From positions 1 through 64,000 of the forward strand of contig JADJHL010000009.1 in NCBI GenBank assembly GCA_016707585.1: a stretch of DNA of 64,000 nt. Reading direction: 5' to 3'. The notes under the pieces were generated by a model, which had not been told where the DNA came from, made no database searches, and worked only from the letters and a program-made list of their open reading frames with translations. The translations under genes were made by a program, and so were the position numbers. Positions 52,445 through 62,655 of the stretch are shown here, one piece after another; within the stretch, counting starts at the first letter, position 1, and each line of letters begins with the position of its first letter. The stretch comes from Ignavibacteriales bacterium. Its GTDB lineage: Bacteria; Bacteroidota; Ignavibacteria; Ignavibacteriales; Ignavibacteriaceae.

Positions 52445-53443
52445 CTACCTTTTATAAACTGGCTGCCCAACAAGTTTTCTAACATTCCAATTAACTATTT
52501 CTGATTTTTGCTCACTTCTTTTATCACATTCTTTATAATCACAAAACTTACATAGCTGTGGAATACAATAATCTAAATGAATCTTTAAATCGGCTTGAGA
52601 AAAATCTTTTTGTAGTTCAGCTTCAATTACATTTTCTTCTTCATGAGTTTGTTTTATGTTAAAGTAGTAGGGAAGTATAAGATGAAAATCTATAAATAAC
52701 TTATCTCCTGATTGCCAAAATCTTAACTCGTGAATATCAATCCAGTAATCTTGTTTTATAGAAATAAGTTTATCAGATAATTTATTAAGAGTTTCGGGTT
52801 TTACTTCATTCATCAATCCGCCAATTGATTCGCGAATTAATTTGTAACCAGTAAATAAAATATTTAATGCAACAAGAATTGCGATTATTGGATCTAACAA
52901 TTCTATGCCTGTAAATATAACAAGCAGCACAGCAGCTATAACTCCAAAGCTAGTAATCGAATCGGTTAATACATGTTTACCATCAGCAACAAGAGTTAGA
53001 GAATTTGTTTTCTTACCTGTTTTGATTAAATAATTTCCTAAAATCAAATTAACAACTGATGCGATAGTTATAATTACAGCACCAATACCTAATTGTTTTA
53101 ATTCTGGTCCAGATATTATTGCTACAACACTTTCATAAATAATTACGATTGCCGCAATAGCAATTAAAAACCCTTCTATACCAGCTGAAAAATACTCAAC
53201 GTTTCCATGTCCGTATGGATGAGAATCATCTGCAGGACGTGAGCTTAAAATAATACTGTACAACGCCATTGAAGTAGCCATAACATGAACAATTGATTCA
53301 ATTGCATCAGAAAAAATTGCAGCAGAACCAGTAATTAGATAAGCTCCGATTTTAATAAAGAACATTCCAAATCCAACAACAAGCGAAATTATGGCTGCTT
53401 TTTTTCTAATTGCAAGTTGATCTGAATAATTTGAATTGTTCAT
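52445..53443 (-). CDS. Cation diffusion facilitator transporter
   Basis: 332 residues, six helices. Metal-site marks: FSDAIESIVHVMATSMALY (Asp in helix 2), HPYGHGNVEYFSAGIEG and LVADGKHVLTDSITSFGVIA (HxxxD in helix 5). The cytoplasmic C-terminal domain ends in an unusual tail with four cysteines (C293, C298, C301, C306: C-x4-C-x2-C-x4-C), likely a metal site. It would export zinc, iron or similar ions. Two bases from the aminotransferase gene; probably one operon with it and the Sel1 gene. Confidence 0.9.
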   Translation of the reverse strand: MNNSNYSDQLAIRKKAAIISLVVGFGMFFIKIGAYLITGSAAIFSDAIESIVHVMATSMALYSIILSSRPADDSHPYGHGNVEYFSAGIEGFLIAIAAIVIIYESVVAIISGPELKQLGIGAVIITIASVVNLILGNYLIKTGKKTNSLTLVADGKHVLTDSITSFGVIAAVLLVIFTGIELLDPIIAILVALNILFTGYKLIRESIGGLMNEVKPETLNKLSDKLISIKQDYWIDIHELRFWQSGDKLFIDFHLILPYYFNIKQTHEEENVIEAELQKDFSQADLKIHLDYCIPQLCKFCDYKECDKRSEQKSEIVNWNVRKLVGQPVYKR

Positions 53444-53444
53444 T

Positions 53445-54599
53445 TTACAGATTTCTTAGTTTATTTGCTGCAATTTCCAAAACGCTATCTTGTTTTGCAA
53501 AACAAACACGAATTAATTTTTGCGAATTATTGGAAGTGTGAAACGGTGAAAGTGGAATTACCGCAACTCCAACTTCTTTTGTAAGATATTCAGAAAATTC
53601 AAAATCATTTTTATCTGAAATATTTGAGTAATCAAGTAATTGAAAATATGTTCCATCACAATCTCGTAAAATAAATTTAGAATCTTTAATCAAACTTCTA
53701 AATAAATCTCGTTTGTTTTGGTAAAAATTATTTAAGCTGTAAATATTTGATTCATTGTTCATAAACTCAGAAACTGCTAGTTGTATAGGGGTGTTTACAG
53801 CAAACACTACAAACTGGTGAATCTTTCTTAACTCTTTCATCAAAAATTCTGGAGCACAGCAATATCCAATTTTCCAGCCGGTTGTATGAAAAATTTTTCC
53901 AAACGAGGAAATAACAAATGCACGTTTAGATAATTCCACCGATGAAGCAAAACTAAAGTGCTTTTGATTATCATAAACAATGTGTTCATATACTTCATCA
54001 CTAATCAGAAAAATATTTTTATCTTTTACAATTTTCTCAAGTTGTTTTATATCTGATTCTTGTAGAATTGAACCGGTTGGATTATGCGGAGAATTAATTA
54101 CAATGCATTTTGTCCTCTCAGTAATTGCTCTTTCTACTTCTTTCCAGGGAATGCTAAAATCATTTTGGTTTAAAGATATAGAAATTGGAATTCCACCATT
54201 TAGTTTAATTGCAGGAAGATATGAATCATAAGCTGGTTCAAATATTATAACTTCATCACCAGGATTTATAATTGTTGAAAAGGCTGTGAACAATGCTTGA
54301 GTTGCTCCAGCTGTAATTGTTATTTCGGTATCCGGATTATAAAGTTTTCCATAATCTCTTTTTACTTTTTTTGATATTTCATATCTAAGTTCAATTGTAC
54401 CAGGCATTGGCGCATATTGGTTAAATCCTTTTTTCATAAAATGATTTACTAATTCAATTAAATCATCTGAACAATTAAAATCGGGAAATCCTTGAGAAAG
54501 ATTTATAGCATTGTAATCATTTGCCATTTTAGACATTGTTGCAAAAATGCTTGTACCAATTTGTGGTAATTTAGAATTAATATTTGTAAACTCAGTCAT
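53445..54599 (-). CDS. Class I/II aminotransferase, methionine aminotransferase (YbdL)-like
   Basis: 384 residues. PLP enzyme fold type I: NLSQGFPDFNCSDDLIELVN, GATQALFTAFSTIINPGDEV, INSPHNPTGSIL, LISDEVYEHIVYD and the Schiff-base Lys in SSFGKIFHTTGWKIGY (near 233). The overall pattern is of the YbdL/kynurenine aminotransferase subgroup, which uses methionine and other amino acids. Cytoplasmic dimer. It begins 9 bases after the Sel1 gene. Confidence 0.85.
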   Translation of the reverse strand: MTEFTNINSKLPQIGTSIFATMSKMANDYNAINLSQGFPDFNCSDDLIELVNHFMKKGFNQYAPMPGTIELRYEISKKVKRDYGKLYNPDTEITITAGATQALFTAFSTIINPGDEVIIFEPAYDSYLPAIKLNGGIPISISLNQNDFSIPWKEVERAITERTKCIVINSPHNPTGSILQESDIKQLEKIVKDKNIFLISDEVYEHIVYDNQKHFSFASSVELSKRAFVISSFGKIFHTTGWKIGYCCAPEFLMKELRKIHQFVVFAVNTPIQLAVSEFMNNESNIYSLNNFYQNKRDLFRSLIKDSKFILRDCDGTYFQLLDYSNISDKNDFEFSEYLTKEVGVAVIPLSPFHTSNNSQKLIRVCFAKQDSVLEIAANKLRNL

Positions 54600-54608
54600 A
54601 AAGTTTGA

Positions 54609-56177
54609 TCAATCCATTTTAAATATTTCATTATTTGGTCTGATATTATCATATAATCTTTTCAACTGCTCAAAAGCAAACTGGTTTCCACGTTGTGCTG
54701 CTTCTCTATAATACTTAACCGCGTTTGGAATATCTCTTGTTACTCCAATTCCGTTATCATAACAATGAGCTAATGTAAATTGAGCGAGTATTGAACCTGT
54801 TTTTTCAGATTTAATAATTAATGTAATTTCATTTTTAATATCATCATTTAAATTTGACTCAAATATTTTTGAAGCTGCAATTCTTACTGAAGCTTCAACG
54901 CTTTTTAATTTCTCTGCCTGTTTCCACAAATCGATTCCTTTTTGTTTATCCTGCTTTACATATTTTCCAGTATAGAAATTAAATCCAAGTTCGATAATTG
55001 CAGGAACATGGTTTTGCAGTGCTGCTTTTTGTAAAAGATCAATAGCATCTTTATCGTTTAATCGATTATCATATCCAAGCTTCTTTAATCCATACCAAAC
55101 AAATTGTGCTGTTGGATCATTTAACTGAACTGCTGAGTTTAAAATGTTATAAAAATCCTTATCTCTAATTAATTTCCATAAAAGAAATGCAGCCCTTGGT
55201 GAACCAAGTATTGTTGCTCGAATATAAAACTCAGCAGCTAAAAGTTTATTACTACCAATATAATTTCCATCTTGATATAATTTTCCTAAAATGGTCTGTG
55301 CTTCGTGGTTTCCAAAATCCGCAAGTTTATTTAGCAGATTTATTTTATCTTTTTCGTAAAAGGCTGTAAGTGTAGAATCATTTTCTAGATGTAATGAGTC
55401 TTGTATAATCGGTATATCAAGTTTTGTTAAGTCTGATATTAGAATATTATCGGAAATATCCTGGACAGTATCTGATTGCATTTCAAAATCAATAAACACT
55501 AATCCAAACGAAGGTTTAATTTTTGAATCATCATTTTGATTAGAAAAATTATCATTGGCTAAAACAAACTTGTTTCCATCTACAGAATCTTTAAAAGAAA
55601 TAGAAACACGAGGTTCAACTTCCAATAGAACTGATTTTGCTGGTTCATATCCAGCATTTGAGGATTTCTTAATCCAGTAATATGATTTATTCCAATCGCG
55701 TTTAACAATTAAATTATCAGTATATAAAATTCCAATAATATATTGTGCTTCTTTCATTCCTGATTGTGCAGCTAAAAGAAAATTATCGTAAGCAGCAAAA
55801 GGATTCCAATCTGTTCCCCAACCATTAATTAGCATTATTCCATAATTATAAAGTGCAGAAGTTAATTTTTGCGAAGCTGCTTTTTTAATCCAGTAAACTG
55901 CTGTAACTGTGTCTGCTGCAATTCCTTCGCCTGTTAATAGTCTTAAACCCAGTTCATGTTGGGCAAGCGGATCACCACTATTTGCAATTTGCACAAGTTT
56001 AAATTGCTGTAAAAGCTGGTAAGATAAATCTGGTTGATAGAAATATGGATTATTTCTGTAAGGTCTGTTATTCTTAAACGCTAAACTTTTTGTTGTGTCC
56101 TGAGCTATCAATGAAAATTGAGATAAGAATAAAACTATTGTTATAAACGGGACTAAAAAATTATGTTTGGTATACAA
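54609..56177 (-). CDS. Secreted Sel1-repeat (SLR) protein
   Basis: 522 residues with signal peptide MYTKHNFLVPFITIVLFLSQ. At least eight Sel1-type repeats, for example GDPLAQHELGLRLLTGEGIA with AVYWIKKAA, and a C-terminal AQFTLAHCYDNGIGVTRDIP with NAVKYYREAA. A central non-repeat region (about 200-265) separates two blocks. Such repeats mediate protein-protein contacts; no enzymatic part seen. Divergent from the SpoIIE-type gene. Confidence 0.8.
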   Translation of the reverse strand: MYTKHNFLVPFITIVLFLSQFSLIAQDTTKSLAFKNNRPYRNNPYFYQPDLSYQLLQQFKLVQIANSGDPLAQHELGLRLLTGEGIAADTVTAVYWIKKAASQKLTSALYNYGIMLINGWGTDWNPFAAYDNFLLAAQSGMKEAQYIIGILYTDNLIVKRDWNKSYYWIKKSSNAGYEPAKSVLLEVEPRVSISFKDSVDGNKFVLANDNFSNQNDDSKIKPSFGLVFIDFEMQSDTVQDISDNILISDLTKLDIPIIQDSLHLENDSTLTAFYEKDKINLLNKLADFGNHEAQTILGKLYQDGNYIGSNKLLAAEFYIRATILGSPRAAFLLWKLIRDKDFYNILNSAVQLNDPTAQFVWYGLKKLGYDNRLNDKDAIDLLQKAALQNHVPAIIELGFNFYTGKYVKQDKQKGIDLWKQAEKLKSVEASVRIAASKIFESNLNDDIKNEITLIIKSEKTGSILAQFTLAHCYDNGIGVTRDIPNAVKYYREAAQRGNQFAFEQLKRLYDNIRPNNEIFKMD

Positions 56178-56292
56178 TTATTACTCATATTGTTTAATAT
56201 TTCTATTAGACGAAAAATCTTCTATTATTGTGCTTAAAATATTGATTCTTTTTTTAATTATTTAGTGGTTTCTTTTAATCAAAAGTAAAGTT

Positions 56293-58731
56293 ATGAAGAA
56301 CAAATTAAAATACCTTTCAATTCCACTAACAATTCTAGTATTATCATTTTTTGTTATCCAAATTCTTGTTCCGGAATATCATCCATTTGGCGGAATGAAA
56401 ATAACAAAATCTAAAGCTGAAGTGCTTAATAATGCTATACAATTTCTTGAAAAGATTGATGTACAATTTGATAAAAATAAATTAATGGTCAATCTTGAAT
56501 CAAATGATAATTTTATAAAATGGATCGAAACAGAAAACCATCTTAACAAAGCTAATAAAATATTAAAAGAAAATGGGTTGGCATTTTATTGGAATGTTAG
56601 TCAGAAAAGCGCAGACAATAGTAATGTAACAGTTTCATCAAATTCTGCTGAAGCAATAAGAAAAGGTCCGATAAGTATAGAAATAGAATCGTTGGATGAA
56701 GGTTCAATAATAAAATTTTCTCAGGAGTTAAATGATTCATCAATTACAGATTCCTTAAGCATTAATGCCGCACAAAAAAGAACAAAAGATTTTATTAAAA
56801 TTATAAGAGATGATATTACATTATTAGATGATTCAACTACTTCCTTAAAAAATGTTAAACCTAATATTTTTTATTTTGACGGAAGTGAAACAATAAAAAA
56901 ATCAAATAGGGTTGATTATAATTTTAGATGGAAAACAAAAAATAAAAATCAAATCAATTATATATTAAAAACCACTTTGGTTGGAAATGAAATTAAAAGT
57001 TTCGAAGTAGAACCAATAATTCCAGATGAATATAATAATTCTGAAACTGATGTGTTTGAATTGGCTACAACTTTAGTGTTTGTTCTGTTGATTATAATAG
57101 CAGTTTTAATCGTTGGATTCAAACGATTTAGAGCATATGAAATAGGATTTAAACACGCTGTTATATTTGGAATTGTTGTTCTTGTTTCTTTTGTTTTAAA
57201 AGAGTTACTTGATTTTTTTGTTAATGCTCAGCTTACTATGATAATTGGGTTAGCTGCTGGCGGAATATTTATTGCTGGCGCAGGAATAATTCTTTGGGCT
57301 GTTAGTGAAACAGTTTTTAGAGAAATATGGAATGATAAATATCTTTCTCTCGATTTACTTTTTCATAGAAAATTCTTTCATTCGCAAATTGGAAGAACTA
57401 TAATAAATAGTATCTCATTCGGATTTGGACTTACAGCATTATTTCTAATTCTGCTTTACTTAACTAGTTATTATTCCATACTTTCATTTACAGGTGAAGG
57501 TTTTGTATCTCAATCACATATAACTGCAAGTTTGCCTCTACTGAATGCTTTTTTTAGTGTATTTAATTCTTATGCAATATTAGCAGTTAGTTTTTTTATG
57601 TTTTTAACAGCAGCGATTAAACGATATATAAGTAATGATATAATATTCATTATCGTTAGTGGTTTAGTTTGGGGAATTTTAATTCAATGTAACATTATTC
57701 CATTAACTGCTGGCTTACCAATAAATTTTATAATTGGTATTTCATTATCAATTATCCTTATTAAGTATGATTTATTATCTACAATATTATCATTACTAAT
57801 TTTCAAATATCTAATAAAGGTTACAGAATTTAGTTTTTTGGAGAATTCAGTATTAAGTAATCAATGGTATATACTTATCGCAATTTTTGTTGTTGCCATT
57901 TTATTTAGTTTTATACTGATTTTTAGAAAAGATAAGTTTACTGATTACGATTCTATAACACCAAAGTTTGTTGAAAACATAACTGAGCGACAAAGATTAA
58001 AACGAGAACTTGATGTTGCACGTCATGTTCAAATGAGTTTTTTACCCAAGACAAATCCTATACTTGATGGAATTGAAATAGCTTCCACATGTGTTCCTGC
58101 CTTTGAAGTTGGTGGCGACTACTATGATTTTATAAATCTTGGAAAAAATAAATTAGGGATTATAATAGGTGATGTTTCCGGAAAGGGAACACAAGCTGCG
58201 TTTTATATGACTTTAACTAAAGGATTTTTAAAAGCACTTGCAAAACAAACTAATTCGCCAGCAGAAGTTTTAACAAGAATGAACGAATTATTTTACGAGA
58301 ATGTTGAACGAGGCAGATTTATCTCTATGATTTACGCAATAGTAGATCAAGATAAAAATATTATTACAATTGCACGTGCCGGGCACAATCCAATAATTCT
58401 ACACGATCATTCAGGTGAAATCAACTTAATTAGTCCAAATGGGTTGGCTTTAGGTTTGGAAAAGGGAAATCTATTTGCAAAAGTAATTACAGAGCACAAA
58501 GAAACGTTAACTTCGGGTAAAGTCTTTATTTTTTACACAGATGGATTTACAGAAGCTGTAAATAAAAAGGGTGAAGAATATGGATTGGACAGAATGTTTG
58601 AGATTGCCCGCTTAAAAACAGCATCTTCAGCTAAAGATATTCAGGATAAACTGCTTGAAGATGTTAATAAATTTATTGGAAAAGCAAGCCAGCACGATGA
58701 TATGACGATGGTGGTGCTTAAAATAAAATAA
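56293..58731 (+). CDS. Membrane-bound PP2C/SpoIIE-type serine phosphatase (RsbU-like)
   Basis: 812 residues. One helix at 7-27, an extracytoplasmic region (about 30-255), then about eight or nine helices (256-555) and a C-terminal PPM phosphatase (about 575-812). Catalytic marks: RELDVARHVQMSFLPKTNPI, FEVGGDYYDFINLG, IGDVSGKGTQAAFYMTL, FYTDGFTEAVNKKGEEYGLD and the final HDDMTMVVLK, with the metal-binding Asp residues in each. It probably dephosphorylates an anti-sigma-factor antagonist in response to an extracellular or membrane signal. No STAS or anti-sigma gene is adjacent. Confidence 0.85.
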   Translation: MKNKLKYLSIPLTILVLSFFVIQILVPEYHPFGGMKITKSKAEVLNNAIQFLEKIDVQFDKNKLMVNLESNDNFIKWIETENHLNKANKILKENGLAFYWNVSQKSADNSNVTVSSNSAEAIRKGPISIEIESLDEGSIIKFSQELNDSSITDSLSINAAQKRTKDFIKIIRDDITLLDDSTTSLKNVKPNIFYFDGSETIKKSNRVDYNFRWKTKNKNQINYILKTTLVGNEIKSFEVEPIIPDEYNNSETDVFELATTLVFVLLIIIAVLIVGFKRFRAYEIGFKHAVIFGIVVLVSFVLKELLDFFVNAQLTMIIGLAAGGIFIAGAGIILWAVSETVFREIWNDKYLSLDLLFHRKFFHSQIGRTIINSISFGFGLTALFLILLYLTSYYSILSFTGEGFVSQSHITASLPLLNAFFSVFNSYAILAVSFFMFLTAAIKRYISNDIIFIIVSGLVWGILIQCNIIPLTAGLPINFIIGISLSIILIKYDLLSTILSLLIFKYLIKVTEFSFLENSVLSNQWYILIAIFVVAILFSFILIFRKDKFTDYDSITPKFVENITERQRLKRELDVARHVQMSFLPKTNPILDGIEIASTCVPAFEVGGDYYDFINLGKNKLGIIIGDVSGKGTQAAFYMTLTKGFLKALAKQTNSPAEVLTRMNELFYENVERGRFISMIYAIVDQDKNIITIARAGHNPIILHDHSGEINLISPNGLALGLEKGNLFAKVITEHKETLTSGKVFIFYTDGFTEAVNKKGEEYGLDRMFEIARLKTASSAKDIQDKLLEDVNKFIGKASQHDDMTMVVLKIK

Positions 58732-58805
58732 TATTTTTCAATCAGCCCAAAACTGATTGGAATTAAACGCTGATGACTCTATATTTCAAAGCAAAAAAAA
58801 GTAAA

Positions 58806-60431
58806 ATGTCATCACGAAAAAAAGTTAAGTTCATCTTCGTTACAGGCGGTGTTGTTTCTTCATTAGGCAAAGGAATCACAGCCTCATCTCTAGGTTTACT
58901 ACTAAAACAACGCGGCTTCAGAGTCACAATTCAAAAATTTGATCCATATATAAATGTTGATCCAGGAACTATGAGTCCATTTCAGCATGGAGAAGTTTAT
59001 GTAACCGATGATGGTGCAGAGACTGATCTTGATTTGGGCCATTATGAAAGATTTCTTGATGTAAATATGACTCGTGCTAACAACACAACAACTGGTCAGG
59101 TTTACAATGAAGTTATAACAAAGGAAAGACGCGGCGATTTTCTGGGTGCCACAGTTCAGGTTATTCCACACATTACTGATGAAATAAAAAATCGTATGTT
59201 AAAGCTAAGCGAGCTTGGCGAGTATGATATTATCATCAGTGAAATTGGCGGAACTGTTGGTGATATTGAAAGTCTTCCATTTATTGAAGCAATGAGACAA
59301 CTTATGCTTCAGTTTGGTAGAGCAAATACTATGGACATACACGTTACACTTGTTCCATATATTGCATCTGCCGGCGAAGTTAAAACTAAACCAACACAAC
59401 ATAGTGTAAAAAATCTATTGGAACTTGGAATCCAACCAGATGTTCTTATTTGCAGATCCGAAAAAAAACTTAGTAAAGATTTACGCGATAAGATTGCACT
59501 TTTCTGTAATGTTGATTCTAAAGCTGTAATATCAAATTATGATTCTTCTTCGATATATGAAGTTCCATTAGTTTTACATAAAGAAAAATTTGATCAGACT
59601 GTTTTGCAAAGATTACATCTACCTGATAAAAAAAGTAACTTAGAAAATTGGGAACAATTAGTAAGTGGAATAAAAAATCCATCTGAAAAAGTTGAGATTG
59701 CTTTGTGTGGTAAATATGTTGAGCACATGGATGCATATAAAAGCATTATGGAATCATTTGTTCATGCCGGAGCTGAAAATAATTGTAAAGTTATTGTTAG
59801 ACCAATTAGTGCCGAACTTTTAGAAACTGAATCAGCAGGAAAATTGTTTGATGGTGTAAGCGGAATCTTAGTACCCGGTGGTTTTGGAGAACGTGGAATT
59901 GAAGGAAAGATCAAGGCTGTTCAATATGCACGAGAAAATGATATACCATTTTTTGGTATTTGTTTAGGAATGCAATGTGCTGTAATTGAGTACGCAAGAA
60001 ATGTTTGTGGAATTAAAAATGCTCATAGTTCAGAGTTTAAAAAGAACAAATTTAGTGTTATAGATTTAATGCCCGATCAGAAAAACATTAAGGATATGGG
60101 CGCAACGATGAGGTTAGGCGCGTATCCTTGTATCATTAAAGATAAGACACAAGCGTTTAAAGCTTATCAAAATACTTATATCTCTGAACGACACAGACAC
60201 AGATATGAAGTAAATAACAAATACAGAAATGTACTTACTGAAAATGGATTGGTACTTTCAGGTTTATCTCCAGATAGGGAATTGGTTGAGATGATCGAAT
60301 TGCCTGATAAACGATGGTTTGTTGCTTGCCAATTTCATCCTGAGTTAAAATCACGTGCAACCAAAGCTCATCCTTTATTTAGAGAGTTTGTTAAAGCATC
60401 ATTAAAATTATCTTTATCAAATAAAGCTTAA
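58806..60431 (+). CDS. pyrG: CTP synthase
   Basis: About 541 residues from ATG 58806 (MSSRKKVKFIFVTGGVVSSL); the frame opens at 58773 but the extra 11 residues are not conserved. Amidoligase: GGVVSSLGKGITASSLG, QKFDPYINVDPGTMSPFQHG. Glutaminase: GGFGERGIEGK, GICLGMQCAVIEYARN (Cys nucleophile) and FHPELKSRATKAHPLF. It makes CTP from UTP, ATP and glutamine. Three bases before the TPR gene. Confidence 0.95.
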   Translation: MSSRKKVKFIFVTGGVVSSLGKGITASSLGLLLKQRGFRVTIQKFDPYINVDPGTMSPFQHGEVYVTDDGAETDLDLGHYERFLDVNMTRANNTTTGQVYNEVITKERRGDFLGATVQVIPHITDEIKNRMLKLSELGEYDIIISEIGGTVGDIESLPFIEAMRQLMLQFGRANTMDIHVTLVPYIASAGEVKTKPTQHSVKNLLELGIQPDVLICRSEKKLSKDLRDKIALFCNVDSKAVISNYDSSSIYEVPLVLHKEKFDQTVLQRLHLPDKKSNLENWEQLVSGIKNPSEKVEIALCGKYVEHMDAYKSIMESFVHAGAENNCKVIVRPISAELLETESAGKLFDGVSGILVPGGFGERGIEGKIKAVQYARENDIPFFGICLGMQCAVIEYARNVCGIKNAHSSEFKKNKFSVIDLMPDQKNIKDMGATMRLGAYPCIIKDKTQAFKAYQNTYISERHRHRYEVNNKYRNVLTENGLVLSGLSPDRELVEMIELPDKRWFVACQFHPELKSRATKAHPLFREFVKASLKLSLSNKA

Positions 60432-60434
60432 AAA

Positions 60435-61946
60435 ATGTTTAAACAATTTTTATTATTTGCATTTATCTCTTTTAGTTTTGTAGTTAATAACTATTCTCAG
60501 CAAGCAAGTGATAAGCAAATTCAGGTTGGATTGGATAAGATATATAATTTTAATTGGGATGAAGGCTTTAGAATTTTCAATTCAATAATTAAAAAAAATC
60601 CAACTGACCCAAGAGGATATCATTATAAATCAATAATATTTTTATGGCATTATCTTGGCAATCTAAATGAAGTTTATCTTGACTCATTTACCTACTTCTC
60701 AGACAAAGCGATTGAGCTTACTGAAGTTAAAGGTAAGCAAAAACCTTCAGCTGAATTAAGTTACTTGTTAGGCTCGATTTACTACAACAAATCCATTGCT
60801 GAAGCACGTAGTGGAAATTATTTACAGGCTTTGTGGACGAGCAATCAAATGAAATCGAATCTTGAAGATGCTGTTAAAATCAAACCTGATTTTTATGATG
60901 CTTATTTAGGATTAGGACTTTATAATTTTGCTTTGTCGCAAATTCCATCAACATTAGAATGGGCTGCAAATCTTGTTGGTATTACGGCAGATAAAGAATT
61001 AGGTTTGGATTACGTTAAGAAGACGACACAAAAAGGAAAACTTTCTAAAGTTGATGCTCAATATTATTTATCACAACTTTACGCCCGCGTGATTGTTGAT
61101 CATCCTGCAGCAAAAGAAATACTTAATAATCTTGTTAGACGATATCCTAAAAATTTATTATTCAATTTTTCTCTTGCCTGGGTTGAGTTTGAATTGAATG
61201 AACTTAGCAATTCTGAAAAGCATATAAGATTTGTAATTAACTCAAATGATCAGTTGTATCCTTTTGTAAGTTCAAATTCAAATTATCTTTTAGGAAATGT
61301 TTTCTTTGCAAGAAATCAATTTGATTCGGCGCGCGTATATTATCAAAACTATATTAAGACCGCTATTAATGATGATTATAAAGGCTTCGCAAATTTTAGA
61401 ATAGGTCTATGTTATGAATTAAATGGAAACAGAAAAGAAGCTGTTAAATATTATGAGAAATCTGATGATGGAAACACTGATATTGAAGAAGATCTTTATG
61501 CTGAAAGAAAAGGAAAAGAACTTGAGGATAAAAAATTATCTTCAAATGATATGAGGCTTATAAAAATAACGAACCTAATAAAACAAAATAAACTTGATGC
61601 AGCTAAAGATTCATTAGAAAATTATATTGAGCAAAATAAAATTAACAACGATCAAAAAGCTGAAGCTATTTTTCATTTGTGTGAAGTTACTTATAAGCAA
61701 AGACAATATGGTAAGGCATTAGAATATGCTGTTGAGTGTATTAAAACTACTGTTGAACGTGAACGTTGGGTACATGCTTATGCACATTATTTTGGTGCAT
61801 GGATTAGTTATAATCAGAAAAAATTCATTGATTCTGAACTTTTCTTATTGCAGATTGAAGGAATAGGTGAATTTGACTTTAGAAATTCGCTTGAGAATAA
61901 GATATATACTTTGCAGAGATTATTACCCAAGAATAGTAAAAAATAA
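60435..61946 (+). CDS. Secreted TPR-repeat protein
   Basis: 503 residues with signal peptide MFKQFLLFAFISFSFVVNNY. TPR-like helix pairs cover most of it, for example YNFNWDEGFRIFNSIIKKNP near the N-terminus and NRKEAVKYYEKSDDGN near 340; AIFHLCEVTYKQRQYGKALE near 420. An internal segment (LEWAANLVGITADKELGLDY) is conserved in related Bacteroidota proteins. Periplasmic scaffold function likely; specific role unknown. It is transcribed with pyrG. Confidence 0.75.
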   Translation: MFKQFLLFAFISFSFVVNNYSQQASDKQIQVGLDKIYNFNWDEGFRIFNSIIKKNPTDPRGYHYKSIIFLWHYLGNLNEVYLDSFTYFSDKAIELTEVKGKQKPSAELSYLLGSIYYNKSIAEARSGNYLQALWTSNQMKSNLEDAVKIKPDFYDAYLGLGLYNFALSQIPSTLEWAANLVGITADKELGLDYVKKTTQKGKLSKVDAQYYLSQLYARVIVDHPAAKEILNNLVRRYPKNLLFNFSLAWVEFELNELSNSEKHIRFVINSNDQLYPFVSSNSNYLLGNVFFARNQFDSARVYYQNYIKTAINDDYKGFANFRIGLCYELNGNRKEAVKYYEKSDDGNTDIEEDLYAERKGKELEDKKLSSNDMRLIKITNLIKQNKLDAAKDSLENYIEQNKINNDQKAEAIFHLCEVTYKQRQYGKALEYAVECIKTTVERERWVHAYAHYFGAWISYNQKKFIDSELFLLQIEGIGEFDFRNSLENKIYTLQRLLPKNSKK

Positions 61947-62021
61947 TATATTTTAGCACTTCTGTCATTGTTTCTTTTTTACCGATTAGCTAATTTTCAC
62001 CAACATTTCAGGTATTTTTAA

Positions 62022-62627
62022 TTGAAAATTGCAGTTTTTGTATCTGGCAGAGGCTCTAACCTAAATGCTATTTTAAATTATCCTGATTTAAAGAGTTTGG
62101 TTGAAGTTGTAGCTGTCTTAAGTGATAAAATTGATTGTAAAGCTTTTGAGATTGCCAAAGAATTTGATATTAAAACTTTTACTGTTGGTAAAAATGAGGG
62201 AATGATTCATCAGGATGAAATTACAGCAATATTAAAAAAACTTAATGTTGAGTTAATTGTATTGGCTGGTTATCTAAAATTAATACCTTTTATGTTGATT
62301 GAAAATTTTGAGAATAGAATAATTAATATTCATCCAGCTTTGCTTCCATCATTTGGTGGAAAAGGAATGTATGGAATGAATGTACATCGTTCAGTTTATA
62401 ATTCTTCTGCTAAAGTAAGCGGTGCAACAATACATTTTGTAGATAAAAGTTATGATACTGGAAAAATAATATCGCAGAAATGTGTTGATATTTCTGATGT
62501 AAAATCTCCTGAAGAAATTGCTGATAGAGTTTTAAAAATTGAACATCAAATCTTACCAGAAGTTGTAAAAGCTTTTGCTGAAGATAGAATAATTATTGAA
62601 GACAATAGAGTTATTGTTTTAAACTGA
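62022..62627 (+). CDS. purN: Phosphoribosylglycinamide formyltransferase
   Basis: 201 residues. It adds a formyl group from 10-formyl-tetrahydrofolate to GAR in purine synthesis. Marks: VFVSGRGSNLNAIL, LAGYLKLIPFMLIENFENRI, NIHPALLPSFGGKGMYGMNV (catalytic Asn and His) and GATIHFVDKSYDTGKIISQK (catalytic Asp). Start TTG 62022. An intergenic hairpin separates it from purH. Confidence 0.95.
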   Translation: MKIAVFVSGRGSNLNAILNYPDLKSLVEVVAVLSDKIDCKAFEIAKEFDIKTFTVGKNEGMIHQDEITAILKKLNVELIVLAGYLKLIPFMLIENFENRIINIHPALLPSFGGKGMYGMNVHRSVYNSSAKVSGATIHFVDKSYDTGKIISQKCVDISDVKSPEEIADRVLKIEHQILPEVVKAFAEDRIIIEDNRVIVLN

Positions 62628-62649
62628 GGAAAAATTATTCCTCGTTTTT
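62626..62649 (+). terminator. Hairpin with T run between purN and purH
   Basis: GAGGAA (62626-62631) and TTCCTC (62638-62643) form a 6-bp stem, followed by GTTTTT (62644-62649). The ribosome site and ATG of purH come directly after, so it may act as a partial terminator or attenuator. Confidence 0.5.
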
Positions 62650-62655
62650 AGGAAA

